Shown piece after piece: positions 27,869 through 36,624 of a stretch of 50,667 nt of DNA. Made by a program: the position numbers and the translations under genes. The stretch comes from Pseudomonadales bacterium. Its GTDB lineage: Bacteria; Pseudomonadota; Gammaproteobacteria; Pseudomonadales; Ketobacteraceae. Numbering within the stretch: position 1 is the first letter of the stretch; each line of letters begins with the position of its first letter. The notes below the pieces were generated by a model. The model searched no databases. It was not told the origin of the DNA and worked only from the letters and a program-made list of their open reading frames with translations. The stretch covers positions 1 to 50,667 of the forward strand of contig NZXG01000068.1 of NCBI GenBank assembly GCA_002701845.1. Reading direction: 5' to 3'.

Positions 27869-28704
27869 TTTAAAAAGCCCGACGTTTTCGTCTGTTTGCT
27901 GAAAGTATCGTTTGATGGCTGGCTAACCTCCAGATGATAGCTTTCAAGCACATCAGCAATCTCTATAACGGTTTCGGAAGCGGGTGGTTTAACGCCTGTG
28001 AGTTCATAATGCTCGCCCAAAGCAGCCCATTTATATTCACCTAATGCATGATAGGGTAAAAGCTCAACTTTCTCGACGTTTTTCATCGGACTCAGGAATC
28101 GTCCTAACGCATGCGCCGATTCTAAATCCGTCGTATATCCTTCAACGATTACATACCGAACCCATACCGGTTTTCCGCGCTCTGCAAGGTATTCTGCAAA
28201 TGCCAGTGTGGGCTTGTTGCTCATTTTAGTCAGTTGTAAATGGCGCTGGTTTTCCATTTGCTTGATATCCAGTAAGACCAGATCGGTATAACGGATTAAT
28301 TCATGAATCGGCTCTGTCAAGTGAGCCGCATAACCATTGGTATCCAGGCAGGTATGAATACCGTAGCGAAAGCATTCCTTAAACAGCTCCTTCAAGAACT
28401 CCGCTTGCAGTAAAGGCTCACCGCCAGACACTGTTACGCCACCACCACTGAACTTAAAGTAGGCTTGATACTCCAATACAATGCGCATTATATCTTGAAC
28501 GGTTTGTTGTTTTCCGCCATGCAGATCCCATGTATCCGGGTTTTGGCAGTATTTGCATCGCCACAAACAGCCCTGCATGAATATCACTAATCGTATGCCC
28601 GGGCCATCCACTGTGCCGAAGGATTCGAGCGAATGTATGTGTCCGTAAAGAGTGGATACTGCGTTTTTACTTGTCTGATTAGAATGATGCTGTTCTAAAG
28701 CCAT
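27865..28704 (-). CDS. pflA: Pyruvate formate-lyase activating enzyme
   Basis: A 279-residue radical SAM protein read from the ATG at 28704; a GTG at 28707 is possible. The cluster motif CLWRCKYCQNPDTWDLHGG (CxxxCxxC) binds the 4Fe-4S centre. FKFSGGGVTVSGGEPLLQ is the SAM-binding block, and DLVLLDIKQ follows. It has an N-terminal extension of about 20 residues relative to E. coli PflA. It makes the glycyl radical on PflB by hydrogen abstraction and is oxygen-sensitive. The gene overlaps or abuts the pflB stop. Confidence 0.94.
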   Translation of the reverse strand: MALEQHHSNQTSKNAVSTLYGHIHSLESFGTVDGPGIRLVIFMQGCLWRCKYCQNPDTWDLHGGKQQTVQDIMRIVLEYQAYFKFSGGGVTVSGGEPLLQAEFLKELFKECFRYGIHTCLDTNGYAAHLTEPIHELIRYTDLVLLDIKQMENQRHLQLTKMSNKPTLAFAEYLAERGKPVWVRYVIVEGYTTDLESAHALGRFLSPMKNVEKVELLPYHALGEYKWAALGEHYELTGVKPPASETVIEIADVLESYHLEVSQPSNDTFSKQTKTSGFLK

Positions 28705-28706
28705 CA

Positions 28707-30998
28707 CTATAGTGACTCGCTAAAAGTGCGCGCGATCACCTCGCGCTGCTGCTCTTTGGTTAATGCATTGAACCGAACGGCATAGCCTGACACGCGGATG
28801 GTTAATTGAGGATAAAGGTGTGGGTTGTCCATGGCATCAATGAGCGTTTCCCGGTTCAATACATTGATGTTGATGTGTTGGCCTCCTTCTTGTTTTTTAT
28901 CGTTATAAAAATACCCATCTAACAAACTGATGAGATTGGTGGTTCGCGCCTGACTATTCGGCCCCAGTGCATTAGGCACAATGGAGAAGGTATAGGAAAT
29001 GCCGTCTTGTGCGGAGCTGAAAGGCAGCTTGGCAACAGAGGTTAGCGACGCCAGCGCTCCATGGTCATCACGACCGTGCATGGGATTAGCACCAGGTGCA
29101 AAGGGCTGACCTTTGCGCCTTCCATCGGGGGTATTACCGGTTTTTTGGCCATACACAATGTTAGATGTAATGGTCAATATAGATTGGGTCGGAACTGAAT
29201 TCCGATAGGCTTTTTGCTGCCGGAGCTTATCCATAAAGAGCACCACCAAATCCCGGGCTATGGTATCGGCCCGAGGATCGTTGTTACCGAACGCGGGGTA
29301 CTCTCCTTCAACCTCAAAATCAATAGCCAAGCCTGTTTCATTGCGGATCGGTTTCACGCTGGCGAAACGAATTGCCGAGAGAGAATCCGCGGTTACTGAT
29401 AACCCCGCAATCCCGCAGGCCATCGTGCGATAGACATCTCTGTCATGAAGCGCCATTTGCACAGCTTCATAACAATATTTGTCGTGCATGTAATGAATAC
29501 AGTTCAGCGCGGTGATATATTCTCTGGCTAACCAGTCCATCTGCTGATCCAGTCGCTGCATTACGTCATCAAAGACCAGCGTATCGCTTCTGATAGGCGG
29601 CTTTAATGGCGCTACCTGCAAGTTAAGCTGCTCATCCACTCCACCGTTAATCGCGTAGAGTAACGTTTTTGCCAGATTGGCTCTGGCGCCAAAAAACTGC
29701 ATTTGTTTACCGATCACCATCGGACTGACACAGCAGGCGATACCATAATCATCGCTACCGAGCTGTTCTCTCATGAGATCGTCGTTTTCGTACTGAATAG
29801 AGCTGGATTGAATCGATACTTCGGCACAAAAACGTTTAAAGGTATCAGGGAGACGCTGCGACCAAAGCACGGTAATATTGGGCTCCGGACTCGGCCCCAT
29901 AGTGCCCAGCGTGTGTATGAACCGAAAGCTGGTTTTGGTTACCAGTGGCCGCCCATCCAGGCCCATGCCGCCAATGGATTCGGTCGCCCAGACCGGGTCA
30001 CCGGAAAATAGCTGATCATAGTCCGGGGTTCGAAGGAAACGAATCATGCGCAATTTCATGACAAAATGATCAATGATTTCCTGAGCTTCCTTTTCAGTGA
30101 TCAACCCGTTCTTTAAATCCCTTTCGATGTATATATCAATAAAGGTTGTAATCCGGCCAAGCGACATAGCCGCACCATTTTGACTTTTTATAGCCGCCAA
30201 ATAGGCAAAGTATGTCCATTGTATCGCTTGCTGAGCGTCCTTAGCCGGGCGACTGATATCGAAACCATAAGAAGCCGCCATCACTTTCATTTGCGTTAAC
30301 GCTCGCGCTTGTTCTGCAATTTCCTCGCGTAGCTGAATAATCTCATTAAGGTGCTTCCCGTTAGCCAAGTCGGCATCCAGACTTACATGCTGGTTGCGTT
30401 TATCTGCCTGAAGGCGATCAACACCATAGAGAGCCACACGCCGATAATCACCGATAATTCGCCCGCGACCGTAGGCGTCTGGCAAACCGGTAATGATACC
30501 GGATTTACGGCACAAACGAACCGATGCCGGATAGACGTCAAACACACCTTGATTGTGCGTTTTCCGGTATTCGCTAAAGATGGTTCTTATATTCCCATCA
30601 AGTGGTTTTCCATAGGTGTTGCATGCCGATTCTACAATGCGAATACCGCCATTGGGTAACAAAGCGCGTTTAAATGGTTGGTCGGTTTGAAGGCCTACGA
30701 TCTTTTCCAGTGATTGATCGATATATCCGGCCGAATGGGACGTAATCGATGCGACAACTTCGTTATCGAAATCTAACGGTCCGTGTCGATTGTTTTCCTC
30801 AATTATTTTTGACGAAACTCTGCTCCACAGCTCAATTGTCGCTGGCGTAGCGTTTTCAAGAAATCCGTTATCCCCAGTATAAGGAATATAGTTGCGTTGA
30901 ATAAAGTCGCGTACATCAATATGCGTAGACCAGGGGCCATCCAAAAAACCTTTCCAGGCGCTGGATTCTACATCGGCGCTGTTCGATGGTTTTGCCAT
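28707..30998 (-). CDS. pflB: Pyruvate formate-lyase (formate C-acetyltransferase)
   Basis: A 763-residue glycyl radical enzyme of E. coli PflB length. The catalytic pair is in [14 protein letters not shown] (about residue 420) and the radical Gly is Gly738 in [12 protein letters not shown]. The N-terminal start [20 protein letters not shown] and the [20 protein letters not shown] stretch are typical. It converts pyruvate + CoA to acetyl-CoA + formate without oxygen. The gene is preceded by AGAAGG. It lies in a unit with DUF2934 upstream and pflA and the CBS protein downstream, and the unit starts behind a MerR-type promoter. The linkage to metal stress is unusual. Confidence 0.96.
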   Translation of the reverse strand: MAKPSNSADVESSAWKGFLDGPWSTHIDVRDFIQRNYIPYTGDNGFLENATPATIELWSRVSSKIIEENNRHGPLDFDNEVVASITSHSAGYIDQSLEKIVGLQTDQPFKRALLPNGGIRIVESACNTYGKPLDGNIRTIFSEYRKTHNQGVFDVYPASVRLCRKSGIITGLPDAYGRGRIIGDYRRVALYGVDRLQADKRNQHVSLDADLANGKHLNEIIQLREEIAEQARALTQMKVMAASYGFDISRPAKDAQQAIQWTYFAYLAAIKSQNGAAMSLGRITTFIDIYIERDLKNGLITEKEAQEIIDHFVMKLRMIRFLRTPDYDQLFSGDPVWATESIGGMGLDGRPLVTKTSFRFIHTLGTMGPSPEPNITVLWSQRLPDTFKRFCAEVSIQSSSIQYENDDLMREQLGSDDYGIACCVSPMVIGKQMQFFGARANLAKTLLYAINGGVDEQLNLQVAPLKPPIRSDTLVFDDVMQRLDQQMDWLAREYITALNCIHYMHDKYCYEAVQMALHDRDVYRTMACGIAGLSVTADSLSAIRFASVKPIRNETGLAIDFEVEGEYPAFGNNDPRADTIARDLVVLFMDKLRQQKAYRNSVPTQSILTITSNIVYGQKTGNTPDGRRKGQPFAPGANPMHGRDDHGALASLTSVAKLPFSSAQDGISYTFSIVPNALGPNSQARTTNLISLLDGYFYNDKKQEGGQHININVLNRETLIDAMDNPHLYPQLTIRVSGYAVRFNALTKEQQREVIARTFSESL

Positions 30999-31108
30999 TG
31001 ATAGAATACCTTCTGGTTGCAGTCGGATGGGTCCTTCCTGGCCTTGAATTTACACGTTACAGCTATTTTAAACCCGTATAATGACCAATACATCTAAGAC
31101 GACTGCAT

Positions 31109-31345
31109 TTACTTTTCAGAAAGTTGCGAATTTATTTCCGTTTCAGCTTCCAGCCAATCCATTAATTTTTCTTCATCACAGCCACAAAACTGGCGCTTTT
31201 CCGCTTTGTAGTAAGCTGCCTCAGCAATCATTTGTGCCTTTTTACTGTCAGTAATAGTAGCATCATTGAGCTCGTTGTGGGCTGCTGTCGTTTTACTGAT
31301 TTCGTTTTGTGTGGTTTTTTTAGATTTGTTTTTTGAGGCAGACAT
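31109..31345 (-). CDS. DUF2934 family small protein
   Basis: A 78-residue protein with a charged, low-complexity N-terminal half (MSASKNKSKKTTQNEISK) and a C-terminal DUF2934 block (MIAEAAYYKAEKRQFCGCDE, then DWLEAETEIN). RBS is AAGGA. DUF2934 proteins are small and of unknown function. The CGC pair within the block is not usual as far as I recall. It is the first gene after MerR-type promoter 3, about 110 bp before pflB, with no terminator visible in between. Confidence 0.78.
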   Translation of the reverse strand: MSASKNKSKKTTQNEISKTTAAHNELNDATITDSKKAQMIAEAAYYKAEKRQFCGCDEEKLMDWLEAETEINSQLSEK

Positions 31346-31395
31346 TTACGGTTCCTTTTGAATGTAGTCACTGTTTTATTCTGATCTGTGTGGTG

Positions 31396-31426
31396 ATCGT
31401 ACACCTATGCCCAGGACCTATGTCAA
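31396..31426 (-). promoter_or_regulatory. MerR-type promoter 3, upstream of DUF2934-pfl unit
   Basis: Read on the minus strand, TTGACA (31426-31421) and TACGAT (31401-31396) are separated by exactly 19 bp. The spacer ends in GCATAGGTG, matching promoters 1 and 2 (ACATAGGTG). The left half-site is less conserved (ATAGGTCC versus CTATGTGC). Transcription would begin near 31389, about 45 nt before the DUF2934 start. Confidence 0.7.
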
Positions 31427-31752
31427 CACAACGAACATCTACCTCTATGAGGAAAAAGTTAACCAGGTGACGACAATCCAGGGTATTTGCTCTGAAGCTA
31501 AACCGATCCGTTGAGATCATTCGATAAGCGCTATCACAGCTCGCCGCGTAACCGTGCGCTACTTTCTGATTTTGCTTCCTGTTGCCAGTTATAGCAGGGA
31601 ACTATTTGTTTCTCAAAATATGTTTCTCAATATAATCGTCGATGCATTGCATTGTTTTTTTGAGTGTCGCTGTTGTCGATGTTTGGTAAAGGATGTGAGT
31701 GGGGCTGCGCACCGCCAACTTTATTGACGCAAATTAAAAGAATGAGCCATAG

Positions 31753-31768
31753 ATTACAGATCTGTAAT
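31753..31768. promoter_or_regulatory. CopR/CusR-type palindrome C
   Basis: ATTACAGATCTGTAAT is a perfect 16-bp palindrome followed by GTTGGCGTAA, as in copies A, B and D. It lies about 170 bp before the MerR-type promoter of merR-copA and about 330 bp upstream of the minus-strand promoter 3. The plus-strand unit is the more likely target. Confidence 0.7.
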
Positions 31769-31929
31769 GTTGGCGTAATTTGGGTGACAGCGAGGCTTAT
31801 TTACAATGATGATTGACAGGAAAGGTGTCACTTGCCCCTTAGGCACTTGATTGAATCTGCCTTATCGCTTTAAACATCCAGGATTCAGGAGCAACTGACG
31901 AAGTCTGGCAATGTGTTTATGCAAGGTGC

Positions 31930-31960
31930 TTGACCTATGTGCGGGACATAGGTGTAGGGT
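31930..31960 (+). promoter_or_regulatory. MerR-type promoter 2, upstream of merR-copA unit
   Basis: TTGACC (31930-31935) and TAGGGT (31955-31960) are 19 bp apart. The spacer contains the perfect dyad ACCTATGT-GCGGG-ACATAGGT (31933-31953). This is the standard layout of a MerR-activated promoter. It is the best of the three copies and probably autoregulatory for merR at 32049. Confidence 0.85.
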
Positions 31961-32048
31961 GGAACACCAGGCAGGCAACTGGGTTTCGAGCCCGGGTTCT
32001 GCAAGGTACGACAACGCAGGCATCCACATGTGATCCAGGAGAAAGCCT

Positions 32049-32459
32049 ATGAAAGTATTGGAACTGGCAAAACAACTGGGTGTGACGGCGGAAACCGTGC
32101 GGTTTTACACACGGATAGGTGTATTGAGGCCGACCAAGGATAGTGCTAATGGCTACAGGATATACAGTGATAAGGATCTGAGGCGGTTGCGGTTTGTACT
32201 GAACGCCAGGCAACTGGGTTTCTCCGTGGACGACATCAAGGAAATTCTCGCTCATGCGGACAGGCAAAGATCACCCTGTCCTACGGTGAGGCGGCTGATA
32301 GAAAGACGCCTCCATGAGACCGAGCAGCGATTTTCAGAGACGCAAAGGCTTCGAAACCGCATGCAGGAGGCTGTAACACAGTGGAGTAGGAAACCGGACA
32401 AAGCACCGACAGGCCATATGATCTGTCATTTGATCGAAGAGTTTGCCGAGGGGAATTGA
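32049..32459 (+). CDS. MerR-family metal-responsive regulator
   Basis: A 136-residue MerR regulator with RBS CAGGAG. The winged helix-turn-helix is VLELAKQLGVTAETVRFYTR through NGYRIYSDKDLRRLRFVL, and a long dimerisation helix follows (about 80-112). Metal-site candidates are Cys77 (RSPCPTV) and Cys126 (HMICHLIEE) with His123 and His127. CueR, the Cu(I) sensor, has Ser at the 77 position and two Cys in the C-terminal loop. This protein has Cys77 and only one loop Cys, so its ligand is uncertain. It likely binds the three MerR-type promoters described here. It overlaps or abuts copA. Confidence 0.92.
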   Translation: MKVLELAKQLGVTAETVRFYTRIGVLRPTKDSANGYRIYSDKDLRRLRFVLNARQLGFSVDDIKEILAHADRQRSPCPTVRRLIERRLHETEQRFSETQRLRNRMQEAVTQWSRKPDKAPTGHMICHLIEEFAEGN

Positions 32460-32461
32460 GC

Positions 32462-35071
32462 ATGGCAACACCGAAAACGGAAAAAGAAATGAACTCAAAG
32501 AATTGCTGCTGCGCAGACAAACCGGACAGCGCCGGCACTCACCCGAAACCACAGGCTAATCGCGATACTTCAAAACCTTCGCAAAGCGGCCAGAATGCGA
32601 CAGCTCAGCTCATTGTACCCGGTATGGGCAGCAATCATTGCGCTGGCCTGGTCAAGACCTCGATCGAACGATTACAGGGCGTTGCCACGATTCAAACGAA
32701 TATCGCCAGCCACCAGGTTGATATTGTGTTTGATGTGAACAAGACGAATCTGGATGAGATTCGAATCGCGGTGGAAAGCGCGGGTTATGACGTTGCTGAT
32801 GCCCAGTTATCGCTCAATGGCGATGCACAAAAGGTGGCGATGACGGTGCCCGGGATGGGAAGCAACCACTGTGCCGGGTTGGTGCGCACATCCCTGGAAC
32901 GGCTACAGGGAATTGTGGATATTCAAACCAACATCGCCAATCATCAAGTGACCGTGAGTTTTGATCCTGGACTGGTGGACCGACAGGCACTGAAAGCGAC
33001 GGTGGAAAAGGCCGGCTATGATGTGGCCAGCATTGAAAGCGCCTCCAGCGACTCGCACCAGGCAGCGGAGGACGCAGAAGAGCAATACCTTGCGCAGGCG
33101 TGGCGCAACCTGTGGTTTGCCGCGATTCCAACAACGATCATCATGTTGCTGATGATACCGGAAATGTTCTGGCAACCTATACCCGGCTACCTGGCAATCG
33201 TAGCGCTGCTGGCATTCCCCGTGGTGTTTTTTAGAGGCGGGAAAGCCACTCACCGATCAGCCTGGCGCTCCCTCAAGAATCGAACTGCCAACATGGATGT
33301 GCTGATTTCACTAGGCAGCATGCCGCCCTATCTTATTGGCTTAATTGGCTTTTTCTATCCCATGACGTCGTTTATCGAAATGGCCTCGACCATCATGACG
33401 TTTCATATGCTGGGCCGCTACCTGGAAACGCGCGCAAAAGGCCGTGCATCGCAGGCAATCAAGCGACTTATCAATCTGGGTGCAAAAACAGCCATTATCA
33501 TTCGAAACAACACTGAGCTGGAAGTGCCTGTTAAAGAATTGATCATCGGCGATGTAATGGTCGTCAAACCCGGAGGCAAAGTGCCGACCGATGGCGAAAT
33601 CGTGGAAGGGAACAGCCATCTGGATGAGTCTATCGCTACCGGTGAATCAGTACCGGTAGAGAAGGGGCCGGGTGACCTGGTTCTGGGTGCCACCATCAAC
33701 AAAGAAGGGCTGTTAAAGGTTAAGGCGACCAAGATTGGTGCGGATACCTTTTTATCCCAGGTTATCCGACTGGTTGAGCAGGCGCAGGGTTCCAAGGTGC
33801 CGATCCAGGAATTCGCTGACAGAGTCACTGCGAGCTTTGTTCCCGCGGTGATTGCAATCGCACTAATGAGCTTCGTGGCCTGGATAGTATTTGCCGATAC
33901 GTTTCGTCCGATACTGGAATGGGGCGCCACGTTTCTCCCTTGGGTAGATCCGTCACTTAGTCCGATAATTGCCGCTACACTGGCGGCCGTTGCTGTGCTT
34001 GTTATCGCATGCCCCTGCGCCTTAGGCCTGGCCACCCCAACCGCCATCATGGTCGGATCCGGCATGGGGGCAGAAAAAGGGGTGTTAATTCGCTCAGGGG
34101 AAGCCATTCAAACTCTAAAGGACATAAAAGTCGTAGTACTGGATAAAACAGGCACCATTACTGCGGGTAAACCTTCGCTCACCGATGTGATACCCACATC
34201 AGCCTTTTCCAGTGAGGTATTGTTAGCTGCCACGGCAGCGGTCGAATCTGGTTCAGAGCACCCCTTGGCGCAAGCGATTGTGCAAGGCGCTAAAGAGCGT
34301 CAATTACACATTCCCCCTTTGGAGAATTTTCGGTCTATCACCGCGCGCGGTGTAGAAGGGGTCGTCAATGGTCAACTCGTCCACGTGGGCAGTCGCCGAC
34401 TGCTGAGTGAGCAGGGTGTCGATCTGGGTGAACTGGATGAGACCTTAAGATCACTCGAAGTTCAGGGTAAAACCGCCATGCTCGTTGCTATCGATAAACA
34501 GGCAGCAGGTGTTGTCGCGGTGGCGGATACCATTAAAGAAGACTCCAAATCTGCTATTAAAGCCATGCATGAACTGAATATCCATGTGGTCATGGTGACT
34601 GGAGACAACGAACGAACCGCCAAGTATGTGGCGGATCAGGTGGGTATCGACCAAGTATTGGCCAATGTGTTGCCCGAAGGAAAGGTGGACTCGGTTAAAC
34701 AATTACAAGCTAAATACGGTAACAGTGTGGCCATGGTGGGCGATGGCATTAACGATGCACCTGCGTTAAAGCAAGCCAATGTCGGGATTGCGATAGGTGC
34801 GGGTGCTGATGTGGCAATAGAAGCGGCCGATGTCACCCTGGTCAAAGGCGAATTAACCAAGCTGGTGGAAGCCATACTCTTGTCGCGGGCAACCTTCAGA
34901 AAAATCGTACAAAACCTGTTTTGGGCCTGGTTCTACAATCTTGCGGCAATCCCCGTCGCTGCGGTGGGGTTACTACACCCGATGATTGGTGTCATTGCAA
35001 TGACGGTCAGTTCGCTCTCCGTTATCGGCAATTCTATTCTGTTGAAACGGGCGAAAATCAACGTTAATTAG
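32462..35071 (+). CDS. copA: Cu(I)-type P1B ATPase with two atypical HMA domains
   Basis: An 869-residue ATPase read from the ATG at 32462. A CCC cluster (residues 15-17) precedes two HMA-like domains (about 48-115 and 128-195). Both carry PGMGSNHCAGLV in place of GMTCxxC, so each has one Cys. Next come the membrane helices, the actuator TGESVPVEKG, VIACPCALGLATP (CPC), DKTGTITAGKPSL, SGSEHPLAQAI and GDGINDAPALKQA. The last helices have YNLAAIPVAAVG and MTVSSLSVIGNS, the Cu(I) signature. It pumps Cu(I) out of the cytoplasm. The tandem GMGSNHC pattern is the odd feature. Confidence 0.94.
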   Translation: MATPKTEKEMNSKNCCCADKPDSAGTHPKPQANRDTSKPSQSGQNATAQLIVPGMGSNHCAGLVKTSIERLQGVATIQTNIASHQVDIVFDVNKTNLDEIRIAVESAGYDVADAQLSLNGDAQKVAMTVPGMGSNHCAGLVRTSLERLQGIVDIQTNIANHQVTVSFDPGLVDRQALKATVEKAGYDVASIESASSDSHQAAEDAEEQYLAQAWRNLWFAAIPTTIIMLLMIPEMFWQPIPGYLAIVALLAFPVVFFRGGKATHRSAWRSLKNRTANMDVLISLGSMPPYLIGLIGFFYPMTSFIEMASTIMTFHMLGRYLETRAKGRASQAIKRLINLGAKTAIIIRNNTELEVPVKELIIGDVMVVKPGGKVPTDGEIVEGNSHLDESIATGESVPVEKGPGDLVLGATINKEGLLKVKATKIGADTFLSQVIRLVEQAQGSKVPIQEFADRVTASFVPAVIAIALMSFVAWIVFADTFRPILEWGATFLPWVDPSLSPIIAATLAAVAVLVIACPCALGLATPTAIMVGSGMGAEKGVLIRSGEAIQTLKDIKVVVLDKTGTITAGKPSLTDVIPTSAFSSEVLLAATAAVESGSEHPLAQAIVQGAKERQLHIPPLENFRSITARGVEGVVNGQLVHVGSRRLLSEQGVDLGELDETLRSLEVQGKTAMLVAIDKQAAGVVAVADTIKEDSKSAIKAMHELNIHVVMVTGDNERTAKYVADQVGIDQVLANVLPEGKVDSVKQLQAKYGNSVAMVGDGINDAPALKQANVGIAIGAGADVAIEAADVTLVKGELTKLVEAILLSRATFRKIVQNLFWAWFYNLAAIPVAAVGLLHPMIGVIAMTVSSLSVIGNSILLKRAKINVN

Positions 35072-35083
35072 TCGGAGGTCATC

Positions 35084-35368
35084 ATGGCTCAGCAATCACA
35101 ATCTTTTTGGTTTACGCCCAAAGGACTGGCGGCTTTGGGGCTTATCGGTGCCGTCAGCTATTTTCTGCTGATGGAGCACCGCGAGCATCTTTTTCAATTC
35201 TTACCCTTCCTGATTCTGTTGTTGTGTCCGTTAATGCATCTCTTTATGCACGGCGGACACGGGGGGCACGGAGATCATACTGATCATAGTGATGAATCCG
35301 AGAAAGATGCTTATCAACAGGGACTGGAAGACGGACGCAAGGAAAGCCAGCACCGCCATCATCATTAG
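35084..35368 (+). CDS. DUF2933 small membrane protein with His-rich tail
   Basis: A 94-residue protein with two hydrophobic segments (GLAALGLIGAVSYFLL and LFQFLPFLILLLCPLMHLFM) and a C-terminal His/Gly/Asp region (HGGHGGHGDHTDHSDE). The family is common in copper and silver clusters and has no known function; metal binding by the tail is inferred. The RBS is GGAGG. It comes 12 bp after copA. Confidence 0.85.
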   Translation: MAQQSQSFWFTPKGLAALGLIGAVSYFLLMEHREHLFQFLPFLILLLCPLMHLFMHGGHGGHGDHTDHSDESEKDAYQQGLEDGRKESQHRHHH

Positions 35369-35394
35369 AATAACGTTACCAAGGGAGAACATAC

Positions 35395-36048
35395 ATGCAC
35401 GGTGATTCCGCTTACGGGCTCTGGACGTTAGTCGTTATCAATTCAGCCATTTTCATTTTCTTTGCGTTCAGCTTTACCAAGCCGCAAACAAAAACAGACT
35501 GGCGCAGCCTGGGTGCTTTTTCAGCCTTTGTCATTGCTTTGTTTACAGAAATGTATGGTTTTCCGTTAACTATCTATTTCTTGTCCGGCTGGCTCGCAGA
35601 AAAATACCCCAGTATTGACTTTTTATCCCATGAGAATGGCCACCTGTTACATACACTGATGGGGTTTGAAGGTGACCCGCATTTTGATCCACTGCATATC
35701 GCCAGCAATCTATTCATTGTGGTGGGTTTCTTTCTGCTGGCTTCCGCATGGAGTGTATTGCACAAAGCCCAGCAAACCCGGTCACTGGCGACAACCGGGT
35801 GGTATGCCCGGTGCCGGCATCCTCAGTACGTCGCGTTTATCCTGATTATGTTTGGCTTTTTATTGCAATGGCCCACCATTCCCACGGTGGTGATGTTCCC
35901 CATATTGGTGGTGGTGTATGTGCGCCTGGCAAAACGGGAGGAACGTATAGCTATAGAAGAGTTTGGCGATGAGTACCGCCGTTATATGGCGTCAACGCCC
36001 GCATGGATTCCAAAACTCAGCACCAGTGAAACAGCTTCAAGCGAGTAA
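35395..36048 (+). CDS. Isoprenylcysteine methyltransferase-like membrane protein (copy 2)
   Basis: A 217-residue paralogue of the protein at 22212. It has the same EMYGFPLTIYFLSGWL block, then CRHPQYVAFILIMFGFLLQW and KREERIAIEEFGDEYRRYM. Five membrane helices are likely. Members are SAM-dependent methyltransferases; the substrate is unknown. It lies between DUF2933 and a Met-rich secreted protein in the copper unit, whereas copy 1 is coupled to a cardiolipin synthase. Confidence 0.85.
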   Translation: MHGDSAYGLWTLVVINSAIFIFFAFSFTKPQTKTDWRSLGAFSAFVIALFTEMYGFPLTIYFLSGWLAEKYPSIDFLSHENGHLLHTLMGFEGDPHFDPLHIASNLFIVVGFFLLASAWSVLHKAQQTRSLATTGWYARCRHPQYVAFILIMFGFLLQWPTIPTVVMFPILVVVYVRLAKREERIAIEEFGDEYRRYMASTPAWIPKLSTSETASSE

Positions 36049-36100
36049 CAACAACTCTACAAAGCAAAGTAAACGAGACCAGCACCAAGAGGAAATTCCA

Positions 36101-36571
36101 ATGAAAAAATTGATTCCAGCATTAGTCTTCGCAGCCGCAATTTCGTCACCTGCCTTTGCCGAGAAAGGGCACAATCATGACGATGGTAAAGAAGGTGCCA
36201 TAGGCGGCATGATGATGGGTATGATGAGCCATGATCAAATGATGGCGATGCATAAACATATGCAGGAAATGCATGATCAAATGGCAAAAATCAAAAGCGA
36301 AACCGACCCGGATAAACGCCATAAGTTAATGCAAGAGCACATGGAGGCCATGCAAAAAGGCATGCAGATGATGAACCATGGCATGGGAAAAGGCATGAAC
36401 ATGGCCAAACACAAGAAAGAAGGTATGGCGGAAAAAATGGATGAAAAAACCATGATGAAGCGGATGAATATGATGGAGCAACGCATGAATATGATGCAAA
36501 TGATGATGGGGCAGATGATGGATCACGAGTCCGAGAGCAGAAAAACACGGCGTCACCGTCATAAGAAATAG
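36101..36571 (+). CDS. Periplasmic Met/His-rich protein
   Basis: A 156-residue protein read from the ATG at 36101 (RBS AGAGG); the longer frame from 35963 overlaps the previous gene and lacks support. It has a signal peptide (MKKLIPALVFAAAISSPAFA), then HNHDDGKEG and a run of Met-rich helices (MMMGMMSHDQMMAMHKHMQE, MKRMNMMEQRMNMMQMMMGQ). The end is basic. More than 40 Met residues suggest periplasmic Cu(I) or Ag(I) binding, as with CopC/CusF-type chaperones, although it is no member of those families. Confidence 0.8.
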   Translation: MKKLIPALVFAAAISSPAFAEKGHNHDDGKEGAIGGMMMGMMSHDQMMAMHKHMQEMHDQMAKIKSETDPDKRHKLMQEHMEAMQKGMQMMNHGMGKGMNMAKHKKEGMAEKMDEKTMMKRMNMMEQRMNMMQMMMGQMMDHESESRKTRRHRHKK

Positions 36572-36624
36572 CGGGTTTAAATCCTCCGATTCATCGCAAT
36601 AATGCACCCTACCAAGGAGATTGG

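Larger units (their letters stand above)
31346..32048. other. Divergent 703-bp regulatory region between pfl unit and merR
   Basis: No gene is supported here. It holds MerR-type promoter 3 on the minus strand (31396-31426), cop box C (31753-31768) and MerR-type promoter 2 on the plus strand (31930-31960). A 16-bp segment CAGGCAACTGGGTTTC at 31972-31987 recurs inside merR at 32207-32222. The stretch 31430-31740 shows nothing I can name. Confidence 0.7.
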
